A stretch of DNA of 64,000 bases from positions 1 to 64,000 of the forward strand of contig NZ_CAUEQY010000006.1 of assembly GCF_959020145.1 (NCBI RefSeq), written 5' to 3'. Under the pieces are notes generated by a model. It did not search any database. It was not told the DNA's origin and saw only the letters and a list, made by a program, of their open reading frames with translations. Source of the DNA: an uncultured Bifidobacterium sp. Its GTDB lineage: Bacteria > Actinomycetota > Actinomycetes > Actinomycetales > Bifidobacteriaceae. Of this stretch, positions 44,442-53,794 are shown in pieces. How positions within the stretch are numbered: the first letter of the stretch is position 1; each line of letters begins with the position of its first letter. The translations under genes and the position numbers were made by a program.

Positions 44442-47400
44442 TCACTGTTCGAGTTCGATGGCCTTGTTCAGTGCTTCCTGAAGCTGCTTCTGAGCGTCGC
44501 CGTAGGCGGACCAATCGCCCTTCTTCATGGCGGCATCGGAATCCTTCATGGCCTGTGCGGCATCGTCGAGTGCCTTCTTCAGGTCGGCGCTCATCGTGCC
44601 GGACGAATCGCCATTATTGCCGCCGGTCTTACCGTCGGTATTGGATGGCGTGTCCTGCTTGCCGTCAGTGTTGGTCTTGCCATCGGCGGAATCGTCGTTC
44701 TTAGCATCCTGCTTGTCATCGGTGGTGTCGCCCACGTTTTCGGCGTCGCCTGCGGACGCGCCGGAATCGCCGCCGAACACCTGGTCGAGAGCCTCGTCCA
44801 GCGTGTCGGCGAAGCCGACCTGGTCGCCGAATGCGACGAGCACCTTCTTCAGCAGCGGGAAGCTGGTGGAGCCGGACGATTTGACGTACACCGGCTGCAC
44901 GTAGACCAGGCCTCCGCCGAGAGGCAGGGTGAGCAGGTTGCCGCGCTGCACATTGGTCGAGCCGGATTCGAGCAGGTTGAGTTCCTTCGACACGTCGGCG
45001 GATGCGTTGAAGTTGTTCTGCGCCTGGCCGGGGCCCGGCACGTTGGAATCCTTCGGCAGTTCCTGCAATCGTATGGTGCCGTAGCTCGAGCCGATTTTGC
45101 CTTTCTCGTGGCCCGCGTCGGAATCGACCGACAGGAAGCCGGTCAGGATTTCCCTGGTGGACGAGCCTGCGGGAATGTACGACGAGGTCAGCGAGAACAC
45201 CGGTTCGCTGGAGCCGCCGGTCTGCAGCGTCAGATAGTACGGCGGCTGCAGGATGTCTCGCTGTTGCGCCTGCTGCGATTCGGTCGGGTCGACGGGGGTC
45301 TGCCAGAAATCCTCTCCGGAGAAGAACTGGTTGGCGCTGGACACGTGGTATTTGGCCAGCAGTTCGCGCTGCACCTTGAACAGGCTTTCCGGATAACGCA
45401 TGTGGCTCATCAGGTCGCCGGAGATTTCCGACAGCTGGTGGTACTGGCCGGGGAAGATCTTCTCCCAGGCTTTGATGACCGGGTCGGACTGGTCCCATAC
45501 ATACAGGTCCACGGAACCGTCGTATGCGTCCACGGTGGCTTTCACGGAATTGCGGATGTAGTTGGCGTTCTTCGAGTTCAGGCTGCTTACCGTGTCGGAG
45601 GATTCCGTGGTGGAGTCCTTGGTGGCCTCGCCCAAGTCGGTCATCTGAGAGTATGGGTAGGCGTCCGAAGTGGTGTAGCCGTCCACGATCCACTTGACCC
45701 GTCCGTCCACCACGGCCGGGTATACGCGGCCGTCAAGCGTCAGATACGGCGCGACTTTGGCCACACGTTCCTTCGGGGAACGGTCGTAGAGAATCTGCGA
45801 ATTGGAGTTCACACGGTTGGAGAACAGGATCTGGTCGGAGCCGAAGCGGATGGCGTACAGCAGTCTGGAGAAGATGTTGCCGATCTTCGGACCGCCATCG
45901 CCCTTGAAGGTGTTGGTGGCGCCTTCCGAACCGGTCGGATAGTCGAATTCCCAGGATTTGGTGCCTTCCGGAGCGCCTACGATCGAATATTCGGTGGCGT
46001 TCGGAGAGAAGTAGATGCGAGGCTCGTACTTTTCGTAATCGGTGAGCTTGCCTTGGGTGGGGATGCCCGCTTCGAAGAACTTCGGCTGGCCGTCGGCGGT
46101 CACCTTGTTGCCGTAGGCGGCCACAACGCCATAGCCGTGCGTGTACACGGTGTGGTCGTTGACCCAGTTGCGGTTGTCGAGACCGTCCAGATCGAGTTCG
46201 CGCGCGGCGATCACCGTGTCCTGGCTGACGCCGTCGACGTCGTATTTGTCGACCGCGACGGTGTCGGCGAACGTGTAGTACTGCTTGGACTGCTGCAGCT
46301 GTTTGAACGTCGGGGAGATGATCTGCGGGTCGAGCAGGCGGATCTGAGCGGTGGATTCCGCGGAATCGGCCAATGCGCCTTCCTCGCCTTCGGTGGTGGC
46401 CTTGTACTGTTCGGCCTTCACCTTGTCCAAACCGTACGCGGCGCGGGTGGCGTCGATGTTGCGCTGGATATAGGTGGATTCCATTTCCTGCGCGTTCGGA
46501 TTGACGCGGAAGCGCTGCAGCAGCACCGGCCAGGCCACGGTAAGCACCAGGCTCACCACGATGGCGGAGGCGATGGCCACGGTCGGCACCTTCCACGCCT
46601 TGAGCGCTTCGGAAGCACGTGCCGCGATGGGTGCGGAACCTTCCAACGTATGGGATTTCATAATCCACAGGCCCAGTATCACGCCAAGGATGGCGGTGAT
46701 GGCGGCCATGATGAACGTGACGGGGATGGTGGCGTTCACCGTGGTGTAGGTGGCACCGGTGATTCTGCTGCCTTCCTCGGTCAGGTGCGAGAACACTCCC
46801 AGAACCTGATTGGCGGCCCAGGCGAACATGTTGAGCATCAGCCAGATGCCGATCTGGCGGCGGGCGCGTTTGGTGATGCGGAACAGGCCATGGCCGTTCA
46901 CCGGCATGGTGATGCGGATGCCGCCCATAAGCACGTGGGTGACGATGGAGAAGATGATGCCAGCGAGCAGCAACAGCGAGACAGCGGACATGATGAGTTT
47001 CAGTCCGGGCAGCACGAACACGTAGAAGCCGTTGTCGATGCCGAACTGCGGATCCTTGGTGCCGAAGCTTTGCGAGTTGAACATGAGCAGGATTTCGGAC
47101 CAGTTCGCGTTGAACTGGGAGCCGAACACCAGTCCGACAATCAGGGAGATGACCACGGCGATGCGTCGAGCGCTCTTGGAGCTCACGCTCTTGCCGATTT
47201 CGATGGTGTCGCCGTTCACGCGGATGGTGGAGCCGTCCGCAGCGTCGGGACGCGCCCATATCGCCAGCGTGGCGGAGATGAAGCCGACTGCGGCGATGAG
47301 CACCGCGTACGCCAGCCAGAGGCCGACCCTGGTGCCCAGCTGCGTCCAAATCACGCTTTGGAAGCCGAGCTGGCTGTACCACATGACATCGGTGACGAAC

Positions 47401-47693
47401 TGCGCGAGCGCGAAGAACAGTCCGATGACGATGGCGAGCGCCAGCACCACGCCGATGAAGATCTTGCTGCCGTTCGACGGTTTGCGCGGACGGTTCGGCT
47501 TGCTGGTGATGCGGGGGCCCGAAGGTCGTTTCGGGGGAACGTTCGACGATGGTTGCGGACCGTCCCCTCCGTCGGTTTCGACGTTGAGGATGATCGGATC
47601 GTCGTTGCTGGGTTTGCGCGGATTCTGCCTGCCGGCACGGTTCGAGCCGCCTTCGGGATCGAACATGGGACCAAACATATCAAAGAAAGACAT
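44442..47693 (-). CDS. UPF0182 family large membrane protein
   Basis: A 1083-residue protein of an uncharacterised actinobacterial family. After a disordered Pro/Arg-rich N-terminus (about 1-65) come about seven transmembrane helices (to about residue 400), then a large soluble domain with conserved phrases TYIQRNIDATRAAYGLD, WVNDHTVYTHGYGVVAAYGN, IYFSPNATEYSIVGAPEG, MRYPESLFKVQRELLAKYHV and GGGLVYVQPVYVKS. A Gly/Ser/Asp/Lys/Thr-rich linker and a terminal helix (LKKALDDAAQAMKDSDAAMKKG, shortened) end it. Function is unknown; a role in envelope assembly is often suggested by its topology. TAGGCT ends six bases before the ATG. Confidence 0.93.
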   Translation of the reverse strand: MSFFDMFGPMFDPEGGSNRAGRQNPRKPSNDDPIILNVETDGGDGPQPSSNVPPKRPSGPRITSKPNRPRKPSNGSKIFIGVVLALAIVIGLFFALAQFVTDVMWYSQLGFQSVIWTQLGTRVGLWLAYAVLIAAVGFISATLAIWARPDAADGSTIRVNGDTIEIGKSVSSKSARRIAVVISLIVGLVFGSQFNANWSEILLMFNSQSFGTKDPQFGIDNGFYVFVLPGLKLIMSAVSLLLLAGIIFSIVTHVLMGGIRITMPVNGHGLFRITKRARRQIGIWLMLNMFAWAANQVLGVFSHLTEEGSRITGATYTTVNATIPVTFIMAAITAILGVILGLWIMKSHTLEGSAPIAARASEALKAWKVPTVAIASAIVVSLVLTVAWPVLLQRFRVNPNAQEMESTYIQRNIDATRAAYGLDKVKAEQYKATTEGEEGALADSAESTAQIRLLDPQIISPTFKQLQQSKQYYTFADTVAVDKYDVDGVSQDTVIAARELDLDGLDNRNWVNDHTVYTHGYGVVAAYGNKVTADGQPKFFEAGIPTQGKLTDYEKYEPRIYFSPNATEYSIVGAPEGTKSWEFDYPTGSEGATNTFKGDGGPKIGNIFSRLLYAIRFGSDQILFSNRVNSNSQILYDRSPKERVAKVAPYLTLDGRVYPAVVDGRVKWIVDGYTTSDAYPYSQMTDLGEATKDSTTESSDTVSSLNSKNANYIRNSVKATVDAYDGSVDLYVWDQSDPVIKAWEKIFPGQYHQLSEISGDLMSHMRYPESLFKVQRELLAKYHVSSANQFFSGEDFWQTPVDPTESQQAQQRDILQPPYYLTLQTGGSSEPVFSLTSSYIPAGSSTREILTGFLSVDSDAGHEKGKIGSSYGTIRLQELPKDSNVPGPGQAQNNFNASADVSKELNLLESGSTNVQRGNLLTLPLGGGLVYVQPVYVKSSGSTSFPLLKKVLVAFGDQVGFADTLDEALDQVFGGDSGASAGDAENVGDTTDDKQDAKNDDSADGKTNTDGKQDTPSNTDGKTGGNNGDSSGTMSADLKKALDDAAQAMKDSDAAMKKGDWSAYGDAQKQLQEALNKAIELEQ

Positions 47694-47831
47694 GCTAATA
47701 GCCTAGCGACAGGCGAGGAACGCCGTTAAGCCGCCAGCCGAACGGATCTGGCCGTGGGCTGAATCGGCTGTTCCGTGGCATGTCCGTATGAAGAGAACAT
47801 ATGGGGAATGCCGGCATGCCATAATGGCGGT

Positions 47832-49061
47832 ATGAAGAAGGCTCATGGGTTTTTCACACGATTGGTGGCTGCCTGCTGCGTGGCGATGCTGCCGGTCACG
47901 TTGGCCGCATGTTCCGGCGACGCTTCCCCATCGGACGCCGCCACCGCAGCTTTTTCCACTCGCCGGCCGACGGTCACGCATGATTCCCTCGACAAGGCGC
48001 AAGTGCCGTCCGTCCGCGACGATTCGCCGCATGCCAAGGCGGTGCGGGCCGTGGAGTCCATGAGTGTCGAGGAACGGGTCGGGCAGCTGGTTATGGCGCC
48101 ATTGTTCGCTGGTTCCGATCCGTCATCGTTGTATGACCTCATTGCGAACAGGCATGTTGGTTCGGTTTTGATCATCGGCAACTGGACTTCGGGGATCGCC
48201 GGGGTCGCGGCCGCCACATCCACGCTGCAATCGTATGCTCCGGGCGACAACCAGCTGTTGATGTCCACCGATCAGGAGGGTGGTCTGGTCCAGCATCTCA
48301 AGGGGGCCGGGTTCGATACCATGCCTTCGGCCACCCAGCAGGGCGCAATGGATGTCAGCCAGTTGAGGCAATCGGCATCCGCATGGGGCACGCAGCTCAA
48401 GGCTGCCGGCATCAATGTCGATCTGGCACCCGTCGTCGGCACGGTGACCGTGGACCGTTCGTCGAACGCCCCGATTGGCGCGCTGTACCGTGATTTCGGT
48501 CTTGATCCGGCCGGCAATGCGGACCATGCGAAGGCGTTCATACAGGGCATGTCCGATTCGGGGGTAGGCAGCGCCATCAAACATTATCCGGGTTTGGGAT
48601 CGGTGACCGGCAATACCGATTTCACCGCGAACGGCATCCTCGACACCACCACCACGTTGGATGGTCCGGAAATCAGCGCGTTCAACAGCACGTTGGAGGC
48701 AAGCCCTTCGATGGTGATGATGTCTTTGGCCACATATCAGGCGATCGATCCGAATAATCCGGCCGTGTTCTCATCAACGCTGGTCACCGGCTATCTGCGC
48801 GGGAAAATCGGCTTCCAAGGCGTCGTCACTTCCGATTCCCTGTCCGCAACGGCTTTGAGTGGCGTGCAGCCGAGTGATTTGGGTGTGCGGCTGGTCGAAG
48901 CCGGCGGCGATTTGGCATGTATCGGCGCCTCTTCCTACGTGCAGCCGGTGTTGGACGGATTGAACGCCAAAGCGGCCGGCGATGCGACGTTCGCGCGGAA
49001 GGTGCAGCAATCCGCCATTCGTGTGATGACGCTCAAATACGAGATGGGGCTCGCCAGGTAA
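47832..49061 (+). CDS. GH3 beta-N-acetylglucosaminidase-like lipoprotein
   Basis: A 409-residue NagZ/LpqI-type glycoside hydrolase family 3 protein with a lipoprotein signal ending LAAC (C27), so it acts at the outer face of the membrane, probably on peptidoglycan fragments. The catalytic barrel has STDQEGGLVQHLKG, NVDLAPVVG, the NagZ loop region IKHYPGLGSVTGNTD and the nucleophile aspartate in VVTSDSLSATAL. The classical loop pair D-x-H of NagZ reads N-T-D here, as in actinobacterial relatives. CATAAT ends six bases before the ATG, inside the palindrome GCCATAATGGC. Confidence 0.9.
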   Translation: MKKAHGFFTRLVAACCVAMLPVTLAACSGDASPSDAATAAFSTRRPTVTHDSLDKAQVPSVRDDSPHAKAVRAVESMSVEERVGQLVMAPLFAGSDPSSLYDLIANRHVGSVLIIGNWTSGIAGVAAATSTLQSYAPGDNQLLMSTDQEGGLVQHLKGAGFDTMPSATQQGAMDVSQLRQSASAWGTQLKAAGINVDLAPVVGTVTVDRSSNAPIGALYRDFGLDPAGNADHAKAFIQGMSDSGVGSAIKHYPGLGSVTGNTDFTANGILDTTTTLDGPEISAFNSTLEASPSMVMMSLATYQAIDPNNPAVFSSTLVTGYLRGKIGFQGVVTSDSLSATALSGVQPSDLGVRLVEAGGDLACIGASSYVQPVLDGLNAKAAGDATFARKVQQSAIRVMTLKYEMGLAR

Positions 49062-49091
49062 TCGCAATGCCAAGCACAGGCGGAAGCCGTC

Positions 49092-49430
49092 TTACGAGAA
49101 AACCAGCTGTACCAGCAGCATATAGACGGCGGTGCCGCCGGCGATCGACAGCAGCATGTTCCTTTTCCATATGTGCAGCAGGGCGATTGCGATAATCGCC
49201 AACAATTCGGGAATGCCGTGGCTGCCTGACGTCAGGTGCACTCCTTTGAGCGAGTACACGACAAGCAGGCCTGTCATGGCATACGGCAGGACGGTGCCCA
49301 GGTAGGTGATGAAACGCGGCGGTTCCTTCGATTCGGGGAACAGCAGGAACGGCAGGAAACGTGTCAGCATGGTGCCGAGCATCGCCATGATGATGGTGAT
49401 GACGCCTTGCCACGTGGTCATGATCATCAT
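49092..49430 (-). CDS. azlD: AzlD family branched-chain amino acid exporter subunit
   Basis: A 112-residue membrane protein with four helices, for example ITIIMAMLGTMLTRFLPFLLFP and YAMTGLLVVYSLKGV. AzlD is the small partner of AzlC; together they export branched-chain amino acids or related compounds. The start overlaps the azlC stop (ATGA arrangement), with AGGAGA about seven bases upstream. The open frame continues upstream for almost 500 codons antisense-like through azlC, but only the final 112 codons form the gene. Confidence 0.92.
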   Translation of the reverse strand: MMIMTTWQGVITIIMAMLGTMLTRFLPFLLFPESKEPPRFITYLGTVLPYAMTGLLVVYSLKGVHLTSGSHGIPELLAIIAIALLHIWKRNMLLSIAGGTAVYMLLVQLVFS

Positions 49431-50203
49431 GCGTTCGTCTCCTTGTCCGCGTTGTTCGTTTCGTTCTCCCCGTCCGTCTTGTCGATCTTCAGGTCGTCCA
49501 GGTATGGCCGCAGCAGAATGAACATGACGAGCATGGCGACCAGGGATGGGATCATGAAATTGTCGGCGCCGAACACCCCCAGACAGATCGCGGGCACCGC
49601 TATGCCGGTAAGCGCGGCCATGTGGCTTTTGCGTTTCGTGGTCAGCCATTGATCCACGAAAATGACGGCGAACATGGCGGTCATGATGAAGTCGAGACCG
49701 GAGGTGTTGAAGGTGATGCGTTCTCCGAGAAGGCCGCCAAGCGTGGCGCCGGCCACCCATGATGACTGGTTGAGCAGGCCGACGAAGAAGTAGAACCATC
49801 CGCGATCGACGTCGGCCGCAATGATGGTGCCGTTGTCGATGGCGAAGGTCTCGTCGCACAACGAGAAAATGAGATACGGCTTCTTGGCGCCCATGTTCTT
49901 GAACCGGCCGAGCATGGAGATGCCGTAGAACAGATGACGGGTGCCGAGCATGACGGCCAGCATGAACGTGACGAACGGGTTGAACGCGGACACCAGCAGA
50001 TTCACGGTGACGAATTCCATGGAACCGGTGAAGATGAACGCGCTCATGCACATGGGCCACAGGAACGAAAAGCCGCGCGTGCCCATCAGCACGCCGTACG
50101 ACAACGCCAGAAGGAAAAAGCTGATGCAGACCGGCGACGTCCGCGGCAATGCCGTTCTGAGCGCCTTGCCCATGACGGCGTTCCTGTTCTGCGTCCGCAC
50201 CAT
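49427..50203 (-). CDS. azlC: AzlC family branched-chain amino acid exporter subunit
   Basis: A 258-residue membrane protein with about seven helices. Typical AzlC parts are FLLALSYGVLMGTRGFSFLW, FTGSMEFVTVNLL, AVMLGTRHLFYGISML and SLCDETFAI. The C-terminus is a short acidic/Asn-rich tail, DGENETNNADKETNA. The ATG at 50203 gives the longest form; ATG 50173 with AGGAA upstream is a real alternative. It forms an operon with azlD. Confidence 0.92.
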   Translation of the reverse strand: MVRTQNRNAVMGKALRTALPRTSPVCISFFLLALSYGVLMGTRGFSFLWPMCMSAFIFTGSMEFVTVNLLVSAFNPFVTFMLAVMLGTRHLFYGISMLGRFKNMGAKKPYLIFSLCDETFAIDNGTIIAADVDRGWFYFFVGLLNQSSWVAGATLGGLLGERITFNTSGLDFIMTAMFAVIFVDQWLTTKRKSHMAALTGIAVPAICLGVFGADNFMIPSLVAMLVMFILLRPYLDDLKIDKTDGENETNNADKETNA

Positions 50204-50441
50204 TAAATATCAGCCCTTCTTCCGTCCGTTCCCATGCTTCTCTTCTCATGCCTTCTCTTGCCGCGTCCTGATATACCCCGACGCGCCACAACGACGGCCA
50301 ACATACTATCGCCGACCCCGACAAACCATGCGCAACCGTATCGACGCGTGGACATCGACGAATTACGTACAAAGCAAGCGCGACGAGATTATCATGCTGC
50401 ATACTGGAACGTAACGAAAAACCTTTGGACAAGGAGCATGA

Positions 50442-50957
50442 ATGAAGACACTGGTACTGGTATTCCACCCGCATCTGGAAAAATCGCAGGTCAACCGCAA
50501 GCTCATGGACGCGGCCAACGAGACCGGCGACGTGACCGTGGTGGACGAGTACGCCGCATATCCCGACTTCAAAATCAACGTCGAACATGAGCAGGAGCTC
50601 ATCGAAACGCATGACCGCATCGTGCTGCAGTTCCCGTTCTACTGGTACAGCTCCCCCGCGCTGCTCAAGCAGTGGGAGGATGACGTGATCAAGGCCGGCT
50701 GGGCCTACGGCGGCGGGCGGGCGCTCGAAGGCAAGGAGTTCATGTTGGCCGTGTCCACCGGCTCTCCGGCGGACTCCTACACGCGTGAAGGCAGCCATGT
50801 GCGCACCATGGAGGAGCTGCTTTCCCCGTTCGAGACCACGTTCCGTCATACGCATGCCACATATCTGAAGCCGTTCCTCATCCAAGGCGTCGCCACGTCC
50901 ACCGATGAGCAGATCGACGCCGCCGTGGCGAAGTATCCGGCAGCGCTGATCGGCTGA
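50442..50957 (+). CDS. NAD(P)H-dependent oxidoreductase, flavodoxin-like fold
   Basis: A 171-residue member of the KefF/MdaB (NQO-like) family, which transfers two electrons from NAD(P)H through FMN/FAD to quinones. It begins MKTLVLVFHPHLEKSQVNRKL-type FMN-binding sequence and has VLQFPFYWYSSPALLKQWEDDV and GKEFMLAVSTGSPADSY. GGAGC lies before the ATG. It is a single gene ended by a hairpin at 50997-51034. Quinone detoxification or oxygen tolerance is likely, relevant to an anaerobe. Confidence 0.9.
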   Translation: MKTLVLVFHPHLEKSQVNRKLMDAANETGDVTVVDEYAAYPDFKINVEHEQELIETHDRIVLQFPFYWYSSPALLKQWEDDVIKAGWAYGGGRALEGKEFMLAVSTGSPADSYTREGSHVRTMEELLSPFETTFRHTHATYLKPFLIQGVATSTDEQIDAAVAKYPAALIG

Positions 50958-50996
50958 TTCCTCTGCCTGTTTCGGCGCGCATTTCCCGATTTTCCG

Positions 50997-51034
50997 CAGG
51001 GAGCCGTGTTCGTTCCAGACGAACGTGGCTCCCT
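50997..51034 (+). terminator. Terminator of the oxidoreductase gene
   Basis: CAGGGAGCC pairs with GGCTCCCTG, with an inner GTTCGT/ACGAAC helix, followed by TTTG. Confidence 0.75.
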
Positions 51035-51036
51035 GT

Positions 51037-51066
51037 TTGACTTCAAGTACTTGAAGTTCCTAGTCT
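51037..51066 (+). promoter_or_regulatory. Promoter with 18-bp perfect palindrome before the DUF3737 gene
   Basis: TTGACT (51037-51042) and TAGTCT (51061-51066) are 18 bases apart. The perfect palindrome ACTTCAAGTACTTGAAGT (51040-51057) overlaps the -35 and fills the spacer, the classic place for a dimeric repressor. The ligand is unknown; MarR- or HxlR-type regulators are plausible. Confidence 0.75.
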
Positions 51067-51094
51067 CTTCCAACAGAGCATGAAGGAGCATACG

Positions 51095-51985
51095 GTGAAT
51101 AACACTCCAGATACATTTACATCCGCTGCGGAGCAGGACATGTCCGAAACCCGCCAGGCGTTCCTCACCGGCGAGCGCGCGGAGTTCTTCGCGCATGACC
51201 GCCGGTACGTCGATACGATTTTCGACGATGGCGAATCGCCGTTGAAGCATGCCCATGACATCGAACTGAGGTCGAGCTCGTTCAAATGGAAGTATCCGCT
51301 GTGGTATTGCTCGGATATCGATGCGAAGGACTGCACGTGGTTTGAGATGGCACGTGCGGGCGTATGGTACACGGACCATATCACGGTGGAGGATTCAACG
51401 ATCGAGGCGCCGAAGAATTTCCGCCGCTGCCATGACGTGACGTTACGCAACGTGGATTTCGTCAACGCCGAGGAGACGTTGTGGGCCTGTTCCGGCGTGA
51501 CGTTGGACAATGTGAGCGCGCATGGCGACTATCTGGCGATGAATTGCGCGGATGTGAAAGCCGACAACCTACGTTTGGTGGGCAATTATCCGTTCGATGG
51601 CGCAAGGAACGTGGAGATTTCCAATTCCCGTCTGATTTCGAAGGATTGTTTCTGGAACTGTGAGAACGTGACAGTGCGCGATTCGTTCATTTCCGGCGAG
51701 TATCTGGCGTGGAACTCGCGTAACGTGACGTTCGAGCATTGCACGATCGAAAGCCTGCAGGGCCTGTGCTACGTGGACCATCTGGTGTTGCGTGACTGCC
51801 GGCTCGTCAATACGACGCTCGCGTTCGAATATTCCTCCGTCGATGCCGACGTGCATGGCACGATCGACAGCGTGTTCAATCCTTCGTCCGGCACGATTCG
51901 CGCCGACCATATCAACGAGCTGACGCTCGATCCGGCGAAAATCGATCCGACGGCCACGACGATCGTGACAGCCGACGCCGCATAA
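51095..51985 (+). CDS. DUF3737 family beta-helix protein
   Basis: A 296-residue cytosolic protein of unknown function (DUF3737). It has a regular pattern of short strands ending in Asp, Asn or Cys (ITVEDSTIEAPKNFR, VTLRNVDFVNAEETLW, VTLDNVSAHGDYLAMN, VEISNSRLISKDCFWN, VTVRDSFISGEYLAWN), which are the coils of a right-handed beta helix. No signal peptide or catalytic triad is clear. The GTG start at 51095 is preferred because AAGGAG lies exactly six bases upstream; the ATG at 51080 has none. The palindromic promoter suggests inducible expression. Confidence 0.88.
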   Translation: MNNTPDTFTSAAEQDMSETRQAFLTGERAEFFAHDRRYVDTIFDDGESPLKHAHDIELRSSSFKWKYPLWYCSDIDAKDCTWFEMARAGVWYTDHITVEDSTIEAPKNFRRCHDVTLRNVDFVNAEETLWACSGVTLDNVSAHGDYLAMNCADVKADNLRLVGNYPFDGARNVEISNSRLISKDCFWNCENVTVRDSFISGEYLAWNSRNVTFEHCTIESLQGLCYVDHLVLRDCRLVNTTLAFEYSSVDADVHGTIDSVFNPSSGTIRADHINELTLDPAKIDPTATTIVTADAA

Positions 51986-52005
51986 CAGTAGGTAGGATTG
52001 GCGGT

Positions 52006-53211
52006 ATGACTTACGATTTCGATACTCCGATCGACCGTTCCGGCACGTACTCGCTCAAATGGGAGGAGGCTGGCGACGCGCTGCCCATGTGGGTGGCGGA
52101 TATGGATTTCCAGACCGCGCCCGTAATCCGCGAGGCGTTGCGTCGGCGCGTCGAGCATGGCGTTTTCGGCTATTCGATCGTGCCGCCAGAATGGAATCAG
52201 GCGTACGTGGATTGGTGGGGACGCCGTCATGGGCTTGCCATCGACCCGGACTCGCTGGTGTTCTGCACCGGTGTGGTGCCGGCGATCTCCAGCATGGTCA
52301 GGAAACTCACCACGCCGAACGAGAACGTCGTGATCATGACGCCGGTCTACAACATCTTCTTCAATTCGATTCTCAACAATGGCTGCCGTGTGCTTGAATC
52401 GCCGCTCGCCTATGACGGCGAAGGACATTACGAGATCGATTGGGCTGATTTCGAAACGAAACTCGCCGACCCGCAGACCACGCTGATGATTCTGTGCAAC
52501 CCGCATAATCCGATCGACCGTATTTGGGATTGTGAGACTTTGGAACGTATCGGCGAACTGTGCTGGAAGCATCATGTGACGGTGGTCAGCGATGAGATTC
52601 ACTGCGATCTGACCGATCCGGGTTTCGATTACGTGCCGTTCGCCTCGGTGGGTGAGCATTGCGCGATGAATTCGGTGACCTGCATGGCTCCGACCAAAAC
52701 GTTCAACATCGCAGGACTGAATTCCGCGGCCGTGATGATTCCGAATCCGGTGTTGCGTCATAAGGTGTGGCGAGCTTTGAACACCGATGAGGTGGCGGAG
52801 CCGAACGCCTTCGCCATGGACGCCACCCTGGCCGCGTTCAATGAGGGCGAACCGTGGCTGAACGAATTACGAGCCTATCTGGCCGGCAACAAGGCGACCG
52901 CGCGTGCGATGTTCGACAAATACAACGCTTCGGTGCCGGCCGACCGGCGCATCATCATGGTCGAAGGACATGCCACCTACCTGTTGTGGGTCGACTGTTC
53001 GGCCATCACGCATGACACGGATGCGTTGTGCGATTATCTCAAGCGCGAGCATAAGGTGATGTTCTCCGAGGGTTCCGAATATGGTGGCAACGGTCATGAT
53101 TTCGTGCGTATCAACGTGGCCTGTCCGCGTGCACGCATGATCGAGGGTCTTGCACGGTTCATCGACGGTCTGCTCGCGTATCGAGCACAATCGTTTCCAA
53201 AGATGGACTGA
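52006..53211 (+). CDS. MalY/PatB-type PLP aminotransferase (C-S lyase)
   Basis: A 401-residue class I/II PLP enzyme of the MalY/PatB group, which cleaves cystathionine and related thioethers to release homocysteine or thiols. Seen are WVADMDFQTAPVIREAL, FCTGVVPAISSMV, LCNPHNPIDRIW, VSDEIHCDLT and the Schiff-base lysine in CMAPTKTFNIAGL. TAGGAT ends seven bases before the ATG without a Shine-Dalgarno. It lies 20 bases after the DUF3737 gene and may also have its own promoter. Confidence 0.93.
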   Translation: MTYDFDTPIDRSGTYSLKWEEAGDALPMWVADMDFQTAPVIREALRRRVEHGVFGYSIVPPEWNQAYVDWWGRRHGLAIDPDSLVFCTGVVPAISSMVRKLTTPNENVVIMTPVYNIFFNSILNNGCRVLESPLAYDGEGHYEIDWADFETKLADPQTTLMILCNPHNPIDRIWDCETLERIGELCWKHHVTVVSDEIHCDLTDPGFDYVPFASVGEHCAMNSVTCMAPTKTFNIAGLNSAAVMIPNPVLRHKVWRALNTDEVAEPNAFAMDATLAAFNEGEPWLNELRAYLAGNKATARAMFDKYNASVPADRRIIMVEGHATYLLWVDCSAITHDTDALCDYLKREHKVMFSEGSEYGGNGHDFVRINVACPRARMIEGLARFIDGLLAYRAQSFPKMD

Positions 53212-53278
53212 TAAACCCTTGGACTGACGCATGACGGATGCGGCAACGGCCTCTTCAAGGACCATGAAAGGACGCAAC

Positions 53279-53794
53279 ATGGTGGTGGTGTTTTTCTCCC
53301 GCGCCGGCGAAAACTACGAAGTGGGCGAGGTGACGGTCGGCAATACCGCGAAGCTTGCCCAAGAGGTGGCCCGGCGGACCGATTCGCCGATGATTGAAAT
53401 CACACGTACCGAGCCTTATCCGGAACGGTACGCCGCGACCTCAGAAATGGTGCAGGAGGAGCAGCGTGTCAACGCGCGTCCGCTGTTCACGCTCAGCGGC
53501 GATACCGATGCGCTCGATTCGTCCGATACCGTGTTCCTTGGCTATCCGATTTGGTGCGGCGATATGCCGATGCCCGTGTACGCTTTTCTGGAAAGCCGCG
53601 ACTGGTCCGGCAAAACCATTTATCCGTTCTGCACGCACGGCGGCAGCGGGCTTGGACGGACTCCGGAACGTATCACCGCAATCACCAAGACGACGGTGAA
53701 GCCGGGGCTTGCGGTCATGGGGACCGACGCACAGAACAACGCAAGTAAAGCCGCCGAAGCCGTCAGCGGGTGGATCGCCAAATCCGGTCTATAG
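53279..53794 (+). CDS. Flavodoxin family protein
   Basis: A 171-residue flavodoxin_4-type protein. VVVFFSRAGENYEVG is the FMN-phosphate loop start, followed by VTVGNTAKLAQEV, then TVFLGYPIWCGDMPMPVYAFL and PFCTHGGSGLGRT. The ATG at 53279 is preferred because AAAGGA lies seven bases upstream and the protein family starts there; an ATG at 53231 would add 16 residues. It probably carries electrons or reduces quinones. It is convergent with ogt and overlaps its 3' end by 32 bases. Confidence 0.9.
   Translation: MVVVFFSRAGENYEVGEVTVGNTAKLAQEVARRTDSPMIEITRTEPYPERYAATSEMVQEEQRVNARPLFTLSGDTDALDSSDTVFLGYPIWCGDMPMPVYAFLESRDWSGKTIYPFCTHGGSGLGRTPERITAITKTTVKPGLAVMGTDAQNNASKAAEAVSGWIAKSGL

Noticed and set aside
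49431..50885. The upstream 485 codons in frame with azlD
   Set aside because: This stretch lies over azlC in another frame and has no initiation signal; only the last 112 codons (49092-49430) encode AzlD.
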